Below are positions 61,869-64,000 of a stretch of DNA of 64,000 bases, piece after piece. The DNA is taken from contig KV419394.1 in NCBI GenBank assembly GCA_001630475.1, forward strand, positions 496,001 to 560,000, given 5' to 3'. Source of the DNA: Sistotremastrum niveocremeum HHB9708 (lineage: Eukaryota > Basidiomycota > Agaricomycetes > Sistotremastrales > Sistotremastraceae). How positions within the stretch are numbered: the stretch's first letter is position 1; each line of letters starts with the position of its first letter. The notes beneath the pieces were generated by a model. It was given only the letters and a program-made list of their open reading frames with translations. It ran no database searches and was not told where the DNA came from. The translations under genes and the position numbers were made by a program.

Positions 61869-64000
61869 CTATGCCTCTAACATAATCCGATGATAAAGTT
61901 CTGCCTCTTTCCTCAGCTCCTCCGCCAAAAGCGCTTCGGTCTTCTCGCCCTTCAGATCATAAATGTTCAAGCCAGAATAATCAAATGGCGGTAACGGCGG
62001 GGGGCTGCAATACTTGGCCTTGACGTTATAGTCATCGTATTCAAATTCTCCACCAAGAGTCTTGGGATGGCTCAGAAGGATAGCGTTGGCAGCCTCCATG
62101 GAGACATCGGAATCGAAATAGTTCAACGGAGTGAGATAAAAGCTATAGTGAGATTATATATTAGCACGTCTGGGAATATTTAGATGAATGTACCTTGAAG
62201 CGGCGAGGTTAGTCCGCGTGTTGGGAGCGTCTTCTGCTTGAGGCTATACAGGAGTCAGGAATTTGTCTTTAAGACAAGCAGTAAAGCTGACCAAGTGATG
62301 CATGCCGACGTTGATCCAAGCGACCAAGTCCTCCTGGTCCAAGCTCTCGCTGAACGCAAAAGAAGTCAACATTGTTTTGGTAGAAAATCGCGATTCGCTT
62401 ACCCATCGAAGAATTTGTGGAAGTCGACCACGGGATTGCCGGGAAGATTCATATTCCACATGGAGCTGGAGCTTGGTTCCGTTTCTTTGCGCTGAAGAAA
62501 AAACCATTAAGACGCATTCGGATTAGAAGCCAGTAAAATGCATACTTTGGTTACGGCGAGGTTGTATCGAGCCCAGTTCGCATTGTTCTCGAGTCGTTTG
62601 GAACCAACAACAGTCTTGAAGTGATGTTATGACTGTGCATGCTACAGAAATGCGAGGGTTTTGCTCACGTTGTGTATAGGCGACAGTCCGGGATGGATCG
62701 AATAACCCCTCTCGATACCCCAAGCATTCTTCCGCTTTCGGTTCACGAAGGAATAACCACCTTGGAAGTTTTGAGGATATTTCAACTTGGCGTTATCTTC
62801 ATTATCGATGAATTCGCGGGTGATGTATTGTTGGGTCACAATGTTGCCCCAATCTTCGTCAAACCAAGGCTGTTCGACTTGTTGAATTGAAGTACTGGTA
62901 TTGAGTAGCGAGTTTTTGAGGCCAGCTACATCGAGATCGACTTTGAAGTTGATGACGTGATCGTGCAGACTACCCACTGAGGAAACATAAGATATGAAAT
63001 CACAGATCAATGATATGATGAGACTTACTTGTGGTGTTCCTGATACGAGCTCCATAGCCGAGCTGTCGTTCATCCCAATATCCACCCTGCAGATATCCAG
63101 ATGCAGATACTCGGACTTCCAAGGTACCGTCGAGTTGGAACATATAGTCGAAGACTATCGCATCATTAGATGAATTCACAGTCATGGACGTAATCCTTAC
63201 TATAATCGTAACTATATTTCATCAGCCCAAGTTTTAGAATTCAGCAAATCACGACTTACTTTCCGACGGTCGCTATACTTCGGACAGTCAAAATATATCC
63301 CTTGACGGCACCAAACTCGCCCTCGAGATATCCCATATGACGGGTCAAAGGGCGCCCTGAATCTTGTTCGAAGACGCAGATCGCCCGCTCGCGTGTGAGA
63401 GAACCAGATGGCGTATGAACGACGGCAGGCAGATAAACGGATTCATGAGGGCAATCATAGCCTGGGAGCATGTCTCGAACGGAAGACCCCTAAGAAATTT
63501 CCATGAGTGATCGATTTCGTCGAAGCCACTAGGGACATACCATCCCAAAATAACGGTCTAACCAGGCAGTGGTCGCCTGGAAAGGGTCGTTGCCAGCATA
63601 CTGAGCCATGGCCTCTTGAGGAACGAGCTGGAATTGGGATTTTAGCAGAAGCCCGCAGACAGTCCAAGAATTGTTACTTCATAAACAATACGTTCGCCTC
63701 GAAAACGGATGTCCCACAGAGACAGACCCTTGAACATTGTTCAGTACTATGTTGCTTTACTCAGGAGAGGAAGACGGACCATATCTCTGTCGAAGCCAAG
63801 GAACATCTGCCATCCCATCCAAGTGACAAACTGCTTCTCTCGGTCAACCTTGAACCTCAAGCCGTTGAAACTGACGCTGCGAGGGCCAGCTCTGTCATCA
63901 AGTTCGCGAGGATAGGAGGTCAAGCGCTTGCGCGTTGACCATGAACGGTCTCCTTGCTCGGGATATGGAATGCGTTCGAGCGTTTTGTTGCGCCAGGCTC
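61869..64000 (-). CDS. Copper amine oxidase, topaquinone type (N-terminus outside window)
   Basis: Quinoprotein that turns primary amines into aldehydes, ammonia and H2O2. The N-terminal part lies beyond the right edge. Visible from there: FNGLRFKVDREKQFVTWMGW, GYDCPHESVYLPAVVHTPSG, AICVFEQDSGRPLTRHMGYL, ILTVRSIATVGNYDYIFDY with the topaquinone Tyr (TxxNYD), SASGYLQGGYWDERQLGYG, the copper ligands in GSLHDHVINFKVDLDVAG (HxH) and in NVGMHHLPQAEDAPNT, and the C-terminus ELRKEAELYHRIMLEA. The order fits VAP-1-like oxidases. The Tyr sits on an 11-base microexon (63201-63211). The usual YxD catalytic Asp position reads YLPA here. About ten introns in this part. Confidence 0.92.
63201..63211 (-). 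other. 11-nt microexon carrying the topaquinone tyrosine
   Basis: TTACGATTATA on the minus strand, bounded by an intron of 47 bases (63212-63258, GTAAGT...TAG) and one of 46 bases (63155-63200, GTAAGG...TAG). It supplies the last base of Asn, the Tyr, Asp and Tyr codons and the first base of Ile in GNYDYI. Reading through either intron breaks the frame. Confidence 0.8.

Overview
The window reads as nuclear DNA of a filamentous basidiomycete, most likely an agaricomycete (mushroom-forming fungus). The evidence is compact eukaryotic gene structure with many introns of about 45-80 bases (mostly GTRNGY...YAG), short gaps between genes on both strands, and fungus-specific families (Dnm1, Shr3, Mzm1, Not4, Mot1, Pol5) whose sequences look basidiomycete-like. 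I see no transposon, LTR element, viral remnant, CRISPR array, rRNA or convincing tRNA. About 32 protein genes fill most of the window. Intron boundaries were read by eye and the less certain ones are flagged.

Layout. 1-11.4 kb: partial mitochondrial NAD(P) transhydrogenase, RNA polymerase subunit RPB12, an F-box-like protein, the mitochondrial fission dynamin DNM1, NTF2, a conserved fungal protein of unknown role, and three adjacent genes for mitochondrial proteins (bS6m, MZM1, a GGQ release-factor-like protein). 11.4-24.5 kb: POL5, a HAD hydrolase, a small Ser-rich protein, RAD18 and the CCR4-NOT ubiquitin ligase NOT4. 25-34 kb: an SDR, a small membrane protein, a DCN1-like neddylation factor with an apparent AT-hook, SHR3, a presequence-bearing protein followed 33 bases later by a hydrophilic (hydrophilin-like) protein, and an unknown gene. 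34-52 kb: splicing factor SPF45, a membrane-anchored surface protein, a gene-poor 1.3 kb, a TBC Rab-GAP, SDH1 and MOT1. 52-64 kb: PDCD5, CDC25, two tandem AKR7-type aldo-keto reductases, an IAH1-type esterase and a partial copper amine oxidase.

Most genes are housekeeping and do not form one pathway. Two local groupings may be functional: the bS6m/MZM1/release-factor trio (mitochondrial translation and complex III assembly), and the right-hand end, where an amine oxidase (amine to aldehyde), two aldehyde reductases (aldehyde to alcohol) and an acetate-ester hydrolase could share substrates.

I did not find a clearly new biological system. The observations I rate most worth checking are an 11-base microexon carrying the cofactor tyrosine of the amine oxidase, GYF-type PPGL motifs in NOT4, the AT-hook on the DCN1-like protein, two very close same-strand pairs that could be bicistronic, and an optional intron in the SPF45 gene itself.
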